Of a DNA stretch of 47,229 bases, positions 40,670 through 47,229 are shown piece by piece. How positions within the stretch are numbered: position 1 is the stretch's first letter; each line of letters begins with the position of its first letter. The notes below the pieces were generated by a model, which made no database searches, was not told the DNA's origin, and saw only the letters and a program-made list of their open reading frames with translations. This DNA is from JBMDXB01 sp048594975. GTDB lineage: Bacteria; Acidobacteriota; Vicinamibacteria; Vicinamibacterales; 2-12-FULL-66-21. The translations under genes were made by a program, and so were the position numbers. Location: assembly GCA_048594975.1 (NCBI GenBank), contig JBMDXQ010000058.1, positions 1-47,229 on the forward strand, given 5' to 3'.

Positions 40670-41845
40670 ATGGCCATCGCCCGCAGCCTGGCAGTCGCCG
40701 TCGCCCTGTACGCTCTCCAGCCGCAGCCCCAGCGCATCGTCATTGCCGTCTCGCGGGCGCTGGATGGCCGCGGCGGGACGCTGACCGACACGCGGATCGT
40801 CGTCGAGAACGGGCGTATCGCCGCCATCGATGCCTCCGCATCTCCCGTCGACCACGACCTCCGCGGCCTGACCGTCATGCCCGGGTGGATCGACACGCAC
40901 GTGCATCTCAGCTGGTATTTCGATGCGCGAGGCCGCCTCTCGACCGGCGGGGATTCCTCCGAGGATGTGCGCGCCACGGCCGAGAACGCGCGCGTGACGC
41001 TGCTCGCCGGCTTTACGACGGTTCAGAGCCTCGGCGCTCCCGTCGACCGAATCGTGCGCGACGCGGTGAATCGCGGCGATCTTCCCGGGCCCGTCATCCT
41101 GACGTCGCTCACGCAGGTGAAGGATCCCTCGAACCGGCCCGACGCGCTCCGTGCCCTCGTCCGCCGGATACACGGGGCGGGCGGAGATGTGATCAAGGTG
41201 ATTGCCGGTGGTGGTTACGACGGCGGCGATTTTCGCGGAATCAATCGCACGCAGCTCGAGGCGGTGTGCGGTGAAGCCCGCGCGGTCTCGCTGCGGTCGG
41301 CAGTTCACGTCCTCGCCGATCACGAGGTCAGGCGGGCCGTCGTCGCGGGCTGCACGTCCGTCGAGCACGGGACCGGGGCCTCGAATCGCACGCTCGATCT
41401 CATGGCCGGACGCGGCACCTACTTCGATCCCAACCTGCTCATGCTGCACAACTACGTCGACAACGCCCGGCGATTCGGCCTGACCGACGAGGCGGTGATG
41501 AACCTGGAGCAGGCGATTGCGACGACTGCCCGCGCGCTGCGCCGCGCGCGCGAGCGCCGGGTGAAGATCGTGTTCGGGACCGACGCGGTGGCGGGCGCGC
41601 ACGGCCGCAATGCCGAGGAGTTCGTCTATCGCGTGCGCGAAGCGCGAGAGACGCCGGCGGACGTCCTGGCCAGCGCGACGTGCATTGCCGCCGAATCGCT
41701 CGGGCTTGGCACGACTATCGGCGTCATCGCAACCGGGTACGACGCCGACCTGGTCGCCACCGAGGGCAATCCGCTCGACGACATCACGGCCGTGCGGCGA
41801 CCGGTGTTCGTGATGACCCGCGGCCGGATCGCACGGTCGCGTTGA
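40670..41845 (+). CDS. exported metal-dependent amidohydrolase (imidazolonepropionase-like)
   Basis: A 391-residue amidohydrolase-superfamily enzyme. ATG 40670 opens a signal-like segment (MAIARSLAVAVALYALQ); the longer TTG-initiated form is less likely. Metal ligands are His77 and His79 (DTHVHLSW), carbamylated Lys176 (VIKVIAGGG), His213 (AVHVLAD), His233 (SVEHGTG) and Asp305 (FGTDAVAGA). A C-terminal beta-strand subdomain follows (GYDADLVATEGNPLDDITAV). Exported members of this group often act as prolidase or cyclic dipeptide and amide hydrolases. Substrate unknown. Confidence 0.88.
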   Translation: MAIARSLAVAVALYALQPQPQRIVIAVSRALDGRGGTLTDTRIVVENGRIAAIDASASPVDHDLRGLTVMPGWIDTHVHLSWYFDARGRLSTGGDSSEDVRATAENARVTLLAGFTTVQSLGAPVDRIVRDAVNRGDLPGPVILTSLTQVKDPSNRPDALRALVRRIHGAGGDVIKVIAGGGYDGGDFRGINRTQLEAVCGEARAVSLRSAVHVLADHEVRRAVVAGCTSVEHGTGASNRTLDLMAGRGTYFDPNLLMLHNYVDNARRFGLTDEAVMNLEQAIATTARALRRARERRVKIVFGTDAVAGAHGRNAEEFVYRVREARETPADVLASATCIAAESLGLGTTIGVIATGYDADLVATEGNPLDDITAVRRPVFVMTRGRIARSR

Positions 41846-42009
41846 CCGCGTCGCTGCGCTTCAACGCGAGCCAGAGCGCGTCATCACAATCTGATGCGTT
41901 GCCGCTCTCGCCCGGGAACAGGAATCAAAGCGGAACTGCGCGATTTCCGGCGTTCCGCGTCGTTATATGGGGTTAGGGCGGCTTCGCCGAACCTGGTACC
42001 AGGCGCGCC
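41846..42009. other. intergenic gap with 12-bp palindrome
   Basis: No ORF is seen here. CCTGGTACCAGG at 41992-42003 is a perfect 12-bp palindrome just after a small GGCG/CGCC stem (41977-41990). It lies between the convergent amidohydrolase and TPR remnant, so it may be terminator structure rather than an operator. Confidence 0.35.
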
Positions 42010-42426
42010 TCACAGCGGACGCAGGGCCATGCGTTTCAAGCGATCGACGGACCGGGGATCGTCGCGCAGGCTGTCCCACTGCGGCGCGACTGCGAGGTAC
42101 ACGAGTGCCGGATCGCGCAAATCGAGCGCCCGATCCAGGTGGTCGAACGCAGCATCGAGCTCACCGGCAGCACCATGGAGCACCGCGCGCTGTAGCGCGA
42201 TCGTACCTCCGCCGTCGGGTGGAATCTGCTGGAGCATGCATCGGGCGAGCCCTCGATGTCCTTCCGCCGCGAATGCCCGCCGCATCTCGGCGACCATGCG
42301 CGTCAGCCGATCCAGTGCATCCTCCGGGACGCCGAACACCTTTCCACGACGGAGGTTCTCAGCCAGGAACCCCTCCACGTTCCCCTGCTTCAGATAGGCA
42401 GCAGCGAGGAACTCGCCTGCCAGCTG
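42010..42426 (-). pseudogene. C-terminal remnant of a TPR protein
   Basis: The reading frame is open from an in-frame TAG at 42427-42429 to the stop at 42010, about 138 residues, beginning QLAGEFLAAAYLKQGNVEGFLAENL with no usable start before GTG 42378. The end (LDAAFDHLDRALDLRDPALVYL, then APQWDSLRDDPRSVDRLKRM) matches the C-terminal TPR block of adenylate-cyclase, kinase or winged-helix regulators found in Acidobacteriota. The catalytic or DNA-binding N-terminus is missing. I read it as the decayed tail of such a regulator. Expression from GTG 42378 as a 122-residue protein is possible but less likely. Confidence 0.65.
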
Positions 42427-42459
42427 CTACGGTAGCGTCGACTTCGAAGGAGGAACGTG

Positions 42460-42903
42460 ATGACGACGATTGACGAGATCCTCGAGCAGGAGAAGCAGCT
42501 GGCAAACGCCAAGCGCACGCTCGACCTGGACGCGATCGACCGCATCTACGCGGACGACCTGCTGTTGACCGGCGTGCTTGGCGAACCGACGTGCAGCAAG
42601 AGCGCCGTCATGGAAGAGATGCGGCGTGGCATCGCCCAACGCGACCGCGCGAAAGCGGGAGGAGCCCAGTTCGACACGGCGACCGAAAACGAGGACACGA
42701 AGGTTGTGGCACTGGGAAACACGGCCGTTGCCAGCTACCGGTTCGTCGTGACATTCAAGGGGCCGAATCTGGAGTTCCGCCGCCGCTACCGGACGACGAA
42801 CGTCTGGGTGAAACGCGACGGCCGCTGGCAGGTCGTCGCGGCCCACATGGCCTTCGTGCTCGATTCGCAGCAGGCGGCGATGCTCTCCGGGGAACCGAAG
42901 TAG
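42460..42903 (+). CDS. DUF4440 / NTF2-like protein
   Basis: A 147-residue SnoaL/NTF2-fold protein of DUF4440 type, preceded by AAGGAGG 6 nt before ATG 42460. The cone-shaped fold's marks are visible: an N-terminal helix (ILEQEKQLANAKRTLDLDAI), IYADDLLLTGVLGEPTCSKS, and closing strands YRTTNVWVKRDGRWQVVAAHM. Family members may be small enzymes or binding proteins; no catalytic residue can be assigned. It lies head-to-head with the TPR remnant, of which little 5' sequence remains. Confidence 0.86.
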   Translation: MTTIDEILEQEKQLANAKRTLDLDAIDRIYADDLLLTGVLGEPTCSKSAVMEEMRRGIAQRDRAKAGGAQFDTATENEDTKVVALGNTAVASYRFVVTFKGPNLEFRRRYRTTNVWVKRDGRWQVVAAHMAFVLDSQQAAMLSGEPK

Positions 42904-42932
42904 CGGGGGAAACAGCTCGGCTTAAGCGAATT

Positions 42933-44183
42933 TCAGTCAATCCTTCGCGACGTCAGGCTGGCAGCCGGCGTACATCTGTCTACCCGGAGGCCAGAAATGA
43001 GGGATTCATCGATCGCGCTGTACGACTTTTCCCATTTACGTGAGCACGGATAACTCAGCTCGGCACGTACCAGGGCAGTGAGTAGGACGCCGAACGGTTT
43101 CGCGCGGTCCTGACCCATGGACGCGAGCCGCCGCGTTCGCTCCGGTGTTCCGGTTGGGCAGTACATTTGTTCCGCAGCCAAGTTGCTCGGCAAACGCAGA
43201 AAGCGTGCCGCGTTGTTGTAGTAGATGTCCCGTTTTTGGCTTTCGGTCAGGCCCGGTGCGGCGTCAACCGTAGCAATGGCGCGGCCGATCATCTCGAGCC
43301 ATACCATCTGGTCGGAACCGAACATGAGCTGCTTGCCAAGGCCCCGGCGAATGAGTCTCTGCAAATACTCGTAGAAGACGTCCTGCGGGTAAGCCCAGTC
43401 CAGTACGCCCAGGTCGGCGTAGACCTGGGGATACGTAGTCATGATCGCCACCGTCGCCTCGAACCAGGGCTCGCCCGCATGCATCAGATACACTCGAAGC
43501 TTCGGGTGCCGGACGAGCACTTCCTCCAGCAGGAGCGGGTTCCCAAGCGTCACGCGGGATTTCGGAGCCCCCTCATACGGCGCACGCGGTGGTCCCGCCC
43601 CGGTGTGGAAAGCGACCGGGATGTCGAGGCGTTCCGCCAGGGCAAGATACGGCTCGAGCTTCGGGTCGTTCGGCGTCAAACCGAGATATGAAAGCCCAAG
43701 CTCTCCCAGCACACCAACCCGTCCGCTCTCGAACTCGCGACGGAGGATCTCGATATCCGGAAGCGCGACCCCCGGCGCGAGCAATACGCCGCCGATGACT
43801 CGATCGGGTGCGGCAGTTTGCCAGCGATGAACGTTATCGAGCGGTCCGCTCACCACCGCCTTGATGATATTGAACCGGGTCATGGCACGCACACTGGCTG
43901 CCATGGTGGCTTCGTTGGTCGTCGCGGCGGAAGGCTCGCCGGTGGCGGGATTGCGAAACGGCGGCGTACCCCACTCCGTGGGGTACGCCTCGAGCGGGGT
44001 GGCGTGCATGTGCATGTCGATGATTGGCAACCGGCGAGCATCAGCGGCCTGGCCCTTCGGCGAGGAGGACTGGAGTCCGGTGCAGCCTGTCAAGAGTGTG
44101 AGCAACGAGATTGAAACGAGTATCTGTTTGAGCGCGGACGTGCCGCGGGACAGTTCGGCGCGTCCGCGAGAGTCATGCATCAT
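42933..44183 (-). CDS. amidohydrolase-2 family lipoprotein with unusual tail
   Basis: A 416-residue TIM-barrel metal hydrolase of the amidohydrolase 2 family. A lipoprotein signal (SISLLTLLTGC, lipid Cys34) is followed by IIDMHMHATP (His58, His60), FHTGAGPP, LMHAGEP, and FGSDQMVW with the metal Asp. The barrel ends near NNAARFLRLP. A further 80 or so residues are not expected in the family and look like translated non-coding DNA (CSRKWEKSYSAIDESLISG), so the original stop may be lost. GC content here is near 58-60%, below the neighbours, suggesting transfer. ATG 44183 and ATG 44180 are both possible. Confidence 0.82.
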   Translation of the reverse strand: MMHDSRGRAELSRGTSALKQILVSISLLTLLTGCTGLQSSSPKGQAADARRLPIIDMHMHATPLEAYPTEWGTPPFRNPATGEPSAATTNEATMAASVRAMTRFNIIKAVVSGPLDNVHRWQTAAPDRVIGGVLLAPGVALPDIEILRREFESGRVGVLGELGLSYLGLTPNDPKLEPYLALAERLDIPVAFHTGAGPPRAPYEGAPKSRVTLGNPLLLEEVLVRHPKLRVYLMHAGEPWFEATVAIMTTYPQVYADLGVLDWAYPQDVFYEYLQRLIRRGLGKQLMFGSDQMVWLEMIGRAIATVDAAPGLTESQKRDIYYNNAARFLRLPSNLAAEQMYCPTGTPERTRRLASMGQDRAKPFGVLLTALVRAELSYPCSRKWEKSYSAIDESLISGLRVDRCTPAASLTSRRID

Positions 44184-44312
44184 GACGCTTTTGCGACCTG
44201 ACCAGAACCGGATGAACCTGGCTTGTCTGAGTCCTCAAGCCACAACTCCCGGGATTGCTGGGATCGGTCGTCACTCGCCGCGGGTATTTTGAGCGGAAAC
44301 CCAAGTGCCACA

Positions 44313-44338
44313 AGGGCCGGGGCTTTTGCCCCGGCCCT
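44313..44338. terminator. strong hairpin with TTTT loop
   Basis: AGGGCCGGGGC and GCCCCGGCCCT form a perfect 11-bp stem with a TTTT loop. It lies 65 bp after the stop of the exported gene at 44403 (minus strand) and upstream of the amidohydrolase start. It most likely ends the transcript of the former. The rest of 44184-44402 shows nothing else. Confidence 0.65.
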
Positions 44339-44402
44339 GAATCGGGTTCAGGGGTCGTCAGTTCGGATCTGGCCGTCCCTATAGAACGGAAGCCGCGGAA
44401 CT

Positions 44403-45044
44403 CTAGCGAAACTCGATCTTGACGTTGTCTCGAGGCTTGTTGGTCTCAACACTGTTGAAGAGGAATTGGAAGGTTCCCCCCTCGAGAAGAAGCCCTTGTG
44501 CGGTAATCTTCAGATGCGCAACCTTCGCCGGCCCACCTAAGGGATGGAGGAGTTCGTGAAACGTCGTGGCGATGCCCTTGCGCGGGCCCAGCGATTCCAG
44601 TTCGGGCATGGTCAGGACATTGTCCGCGATGGCAGCCTCGAGGGCAGGCCAAGGGACGAACCAGACGGGTACGGCGACGCCGTGGCTGACGGTGTGCTGA
44701 GGCGCAAGGTCGATCCCCGGTTCGTTGTCCCACAACTCAAAACCGGAGATGGTCAAACCACAGGCGAACGCACCCGGTACGTCAAAAAGGGTGAGCAGGT
44801 TGAAGCCGTCCGGCACACAGTCGGGTGAACGGTAGAACACAATCGCAGCCCATTCGACGGTATGGTACGGGAACGACCCGTCGAGCAGGCCCGCACGCGC
44901 GTAGGCCGGCGGGCCGGGCGTGTCGACAGGCACTCGCAACAATACCTGAGCACCGGCGAAACCCGTCATCATCAGCGTGATGAGCGCGGCTCCCGACACT
45001 GTCGACGCAAAATGCCATCGCTTTCTCGCATCAAGTGTCTTCAT
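44403..45044 (-). CDS. exported protein of unknown function
   Basis: A 213-residue secreted protein. ATG 45044 has GGAGGAG 7 nt upstream and opens an extended signal peptide (WHFASTVSGAALITLMMTGFAGA). The mature part is beta-rich, with two cysteines (SPDCVPDG; AFACGLTI) that may form a disulfide. Near the end it contains HELLH within ATTFHELLHPLGG, which fits the HExxH zinc-protease pattern, but no third ligand or fold support is visible. I do not recognise a family. A strong hairpin follows it, and the start region is AT-richer than its surroundings. Confidence 0.75.
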   Translation of the reverse strand: MKTLDARKRWHFASTVSGAALITLMMTGFAGAQVLLRVPVDTPGPPAYARAGLLDGSFPYHTVEWAAIVFYRSPDCVPDGFNLLTLFDVPGAFACGLTISGFELWDNEPGIDLAPQHTVSHGVAVPVWFVPWPALEAAIADNVLTMPELESLGPRKGIATTFHELLHPLGGPAKVAHLKITAQGLLLEGGTFQFLFNSVETNKPRDNVKIEFR

Positions 45045-45072
45045 AACATTCTCCTCCTGTCCAGGCCTCCGA

Positions 45073-45100
45073 GCAGACCGCCCACCCATCAGCGGTCTGC
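45073..45100. promoter_or_regulatory. 9-bp inverted repeat upstream of exported gene
   Basis: GCAGACCGC (45073-45081) and GCGGTCTGC (45092-45100) are perfect inverted copies with a 10-bp spacer, 29 bp upstream of the ATG at 45044. It also lies 140 bp after the WD40 stop. It may be an operator, a leader hairpin, or a terminator of the WD40 transcript. The rest of 45045-45240 has no gene. Confidence 0.4.
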
Positions 45101-45240
45101 GCAGGCAGACAAATCGGTGAACAGCCCCTTTGTCACGGCTGATGCCGCGAGTCCGCAGGCGATGTGTCCGATCGAACGGCGATGGGATCCGCTTAATGGC
45201 TACTTGCGGAAAAGGACCTGAAAAGTTGCGCGGGCTGGGT

Positions 45241-47229
45241 TCAGCGGCGGGTGCGGGGGTGGAACGCGGGGGCGGAGCCAGCCGGCAACGGGGTCGCCCG
45301 CCAGATTCTTACGGTACCGTCCCGGCTGGACGACACGAGCGCGTTGCCACGCTCCGCGAAGGCGAGGGACCACACCCAACCGGTGTGTCCCTCGAGCACC
45401 GCGACTTCCTGGTCGATGTCGAGGTGCCAGAGACGAATCGTGTGATCCATGTGACCGCTGGCGAGCGTGCGGCCGTCAGGGCAGAAGGCCAGCGTGTTCG
45501 CAGGCGCGTCGCGGGCAACGAGCTGTCGCAAGGGGCGGAGTCCACTGGTATCCCACAGAAACACCGAACCACGTTCGTCGGAATAGGCAACCAGGCCGCC
45601 GTCGGGCGAGAAGGCCACAGCGTGTAAGAACCGCACTCGTTCCGGACTGCTGGCCACAAGGCGTCCCGACGAGATCTCCCACACGCGGACGAGTTGCTCC
45701 GGACTGCCGGTCGCGAGACGACGCCCGTCAGGTGATACCGCCATCGGCTGCGGCGGAAAGGAACCCTCGACGCCTCTGATTGGATCACGCCACGGCCGGC
45801 GGCTCGCCACATCAGTGAGCTTCACCATCGTCCCAAGGGCACCGCTCGTGGCCAGCACTTTGCCGTCCAGCCCAAAGCCGGTACTCCAGATGAACGCGGT
45901 GTGCAGATTCATCGGACTGCCGATGGGCCTGAGGGTCCCGGCGTCCAGGAACGCGAAGGCGCCACTGCCACTTCCCACCGTAATCATCCTGCCGTCCGGC
46001 GAGAACGCAACGGCCGTGATGCCGTTGCTGTCCGATCCGAACGACTTGGTGTCCGTCGTGCGAGCGAGCACATCGCCGGTCGACAGATCCAGGAGTGTCA
46101 GGGTCCTGACGGTAATCGCCGCGATCCGTCGCTGATCCGGGCTCACCGCCACCTTGACGAAGGGGCGATCGACCTCTGGCGCCCTCATCGTGTTCATGTT
46201 CAGCAGCAGGGCCGACGGCTCGATGGTCGGTGTGACGTCCCGCGAGAGTCGCCACAACCGCGCCGTGCCGTCGCGCCCCGCTGAAGCCATGGTGGCGCCG
46301 TCGGCCGCGACGGCGAGCCTGTTCACACCGGCGCCGTGGCCGGGCCACTTCTGCGCCCCCGTCGTGCGCACGATTGGCCACGATCGAATGCTCTGCTCCC
46401 ATCCGGACGCGAACAGCCTCTCGCCGCCAGGTTCGAATGCAACAGAAGTCACGTTGACGAGATCTGTCTCGAATGTCTTGGTCGCGACGCGCCGCTCGGT
46501 GTCCCACAGCACGACCCGTTCGTCGCCTCCACCGCTGGCGAGCCGCCGGCCGTCGGCGGAGAAGGCCAGACTCGCCACCATGTCGACGTGGGCGGTCTCG
46601 AGTTCCGTCGTCGCACCAGTCGCGAGATCCACCAGCGCAACAGCCGGAGCACCGTCCGCCCCCCTGTTTGCAACGGCAAGCATTCGCTCGTCGGGCGAGA
46701 ACGCCGCCGGTCCGGCGTACGGGAGGCTGCGCAGGCGGATCAGCGCAGGGCCGCCGTCACGAGGTGGCGGACGAAACTCCCACAGGTTCGTAGACTGCGC
46801 ATCCGGCGCCCTCGTCAGCCATAGCATGCCTGACGGGCTCAGCGCGAAGTCCACCAACATGCCCTTCGGCGCGCCGGTCGTGAACACCACCTGCTGCTTG
46901 TCGACGTCCCACAGTTTCAACACGCCGTCGTCGCCGCTCGTCGTCACCAGCCACCCGTCGTTCCGCGGATAGAAAGCCAGGCCGTCGACGGCGCCCGGGT
47001 GGGCGGCCCAGCGCGCCAGGCGCGTGCGATTGTGCCTGTCGTAGATCTCCACGAACCCGTCGCCCGTGCCAAACGCAACCGTCCGAGTGTCGCTCGAGAA
47101 CGCGACCGACTGATAGCCGGCCGGACTTTCGCCGAGGATCTCGCTCTGGCGGTTCTGACAAAGGCGATCCAGATATCGCCACTCGAACCCTCGGAAATCC
47201 GTCCCACCTTCGCCGGGGATCTGCGCGCG
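45241..47229 (-). CDS. WD40-repeat protein, N-terminus beyond the window
   Basis: The frame is open to the right edge, so 662 residues of a longer protein are visible. The edge sequence (TDFRGFEWRYLDRLCQ) is the usual linker between an N-terminal effector domain (Ser/Thr kinase, winged-helix or TPR) and a WD40 region. At least a dozen blades follow, enough for two propellers, with typical ends such as GVLKLWD, RVVLWDTE, TARLWRL, SVFLWDT, HTIRLWHLD and GTVRIWRA. Two proper blades near the C-terminus are GHTGWVWSLAFAERGNALVSSS-type. WD40 domains are scaffolds for protein contacts. The N-terminal domain, hence the function, is outside the window. Confidence 0.88.
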   Translation of the reverse strand, partial: RAQIPGEGGTDFRGFEWRYLDRLCQNRQSEILGESPAGYQSVAFSSDTRTVAFGTGDGFVEIYDRHNRTRLARWAAHPGAVDGLAFYPRNDGWLVTTSGDDGVLKLWDVDKQQVVFTTGAPKGMLVDFALSPSGMLWLTRAPDAQSTNLWEFRPPPRDGGPALIRLRSLPYAGPAAFSPDERMLAVANRGADGAPAVALVDLATGATTELETAHVDMVASLAFSADGRRLASGGGDERVVLWDTERRVATKTFETDLVNVTSVAFEPGGERLFASGWEQSIRSWPIVRTTGAQKWPGHGAGVNRLAVAADGATMASAGRDGTARLWRLSRDVTPTIEPSALLLNMNTMRAPEVDRPFVKVAVSPDQRRIAAITVRTLTLLDLSTGDVLARTTDTKSFGSDSNGITAVAFSPDGRMITVGSGSGAFAFLDAGTLRPIGSPMNLHTAFIWSTGFGLDGKVLATSGALGTMVKLTDVASRRPWRDPIRGVEGSFPPQPMAVSPDGRRLATGSPEQLVRVWEISSGRLVASSPERVRFLHAVAFSPDGGLVAYSDERGSVFLWDTSGLRPLRQLVARDAPANTLAFCPDGRTLASGHMDHTIRLWHLDIDQEVAVLEGHTGWVWSLAFAERGNALVSSSRDGTVRIWRATPLPAGSAPAFHPRTRR

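Overview
The window is about 70% G+C, densely coded on both strands, and has no tRNA, rRNA, CRISPR array, transposase or phage gene that I can see. The best guess is a chromosomal segment (isolate or metagenome) of an Acidobacteriota, perhaps the Vicinamibacteria. The reasons are two long MacB/FtsX-type permeases without an ATPase partner (the pattern of acidobacterial duplicated orphan permeases), several exported M28 peptidases and amidohydrolases, PD40 and WD40 propellers, and the base composition. The taxonomic call is inference only.

Layout. 1-7 kb: an exported PD40/M28/fibronectin peptidase, an exported unknown, a frameshifted response-regulator receiver, a PAP2 phosphatase and a second exported M28 peptidase. 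7-9.8 kb: a trehalose-synthase-like GH13 enzyme, then a leaderless Fpg/MutM DNA glycosylase. 9.9-13.5 kb: a VapC/AbrB-type toxin-antitoxin pair with its operator, then a fused kinase/class III aminotransferase-fold phospho-lyase coupled to a DUF1330 gene. 13.6-19.4 kb: RecQ, a dimethylargininase bracketed by two related palindromic elements, and the ligase-associated exonuclease followed by an ATP-dependent DNA ligase. 19.4-26.1 kb: a DUF2339 membrane protein, a rhodanese, an amidase pseudogene, small membrane proteins, an exported triple helix-hairpin-helix protein, a phosphoribosyltransferase divergent from an alpha/beta hydrolase, a BON-domain protein and a cysteine-rich metal-binding protein. 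26.1-37.1 kb: two orphan permeases separated by a PPi-type phosphofructokinase, an exported double-VOC protein, a GNAT and an MFS/spermidine-synthase-like fusion. 37.2-42 kb: GNAT, membrane protein, GH20 hexosaminidase, OsmC and an imidazolonepropionase-like amidohydrolase. 42-47.2 kb: a TPR gene remnant, a DUF4440 protein, a lower-GC amidohydrolase lipoprotein, an exported unknown and the C-terminal part of a WD40 protein that runs off the right edge.

No complete new defence or mobile system is evident. The two most unusual signals are genome-organisation signals. (1) Eight genes have a TANNNT -10 box ending 6-8 nt before the start codon with no Shine-Dalgarno sequence, which predicts leaderless mRNAs. 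(2) Nearly every larger intergenic gap carries short degenerate tandem or inverted repeats whose unit differs from gap to gap and which often include the neighbouring stop or start codon. Secondary points are the kinase/phospho-lyase fusion, a ligase-exonuclease pair without its usual helicase and phosphoesterase, and three decayed genes.
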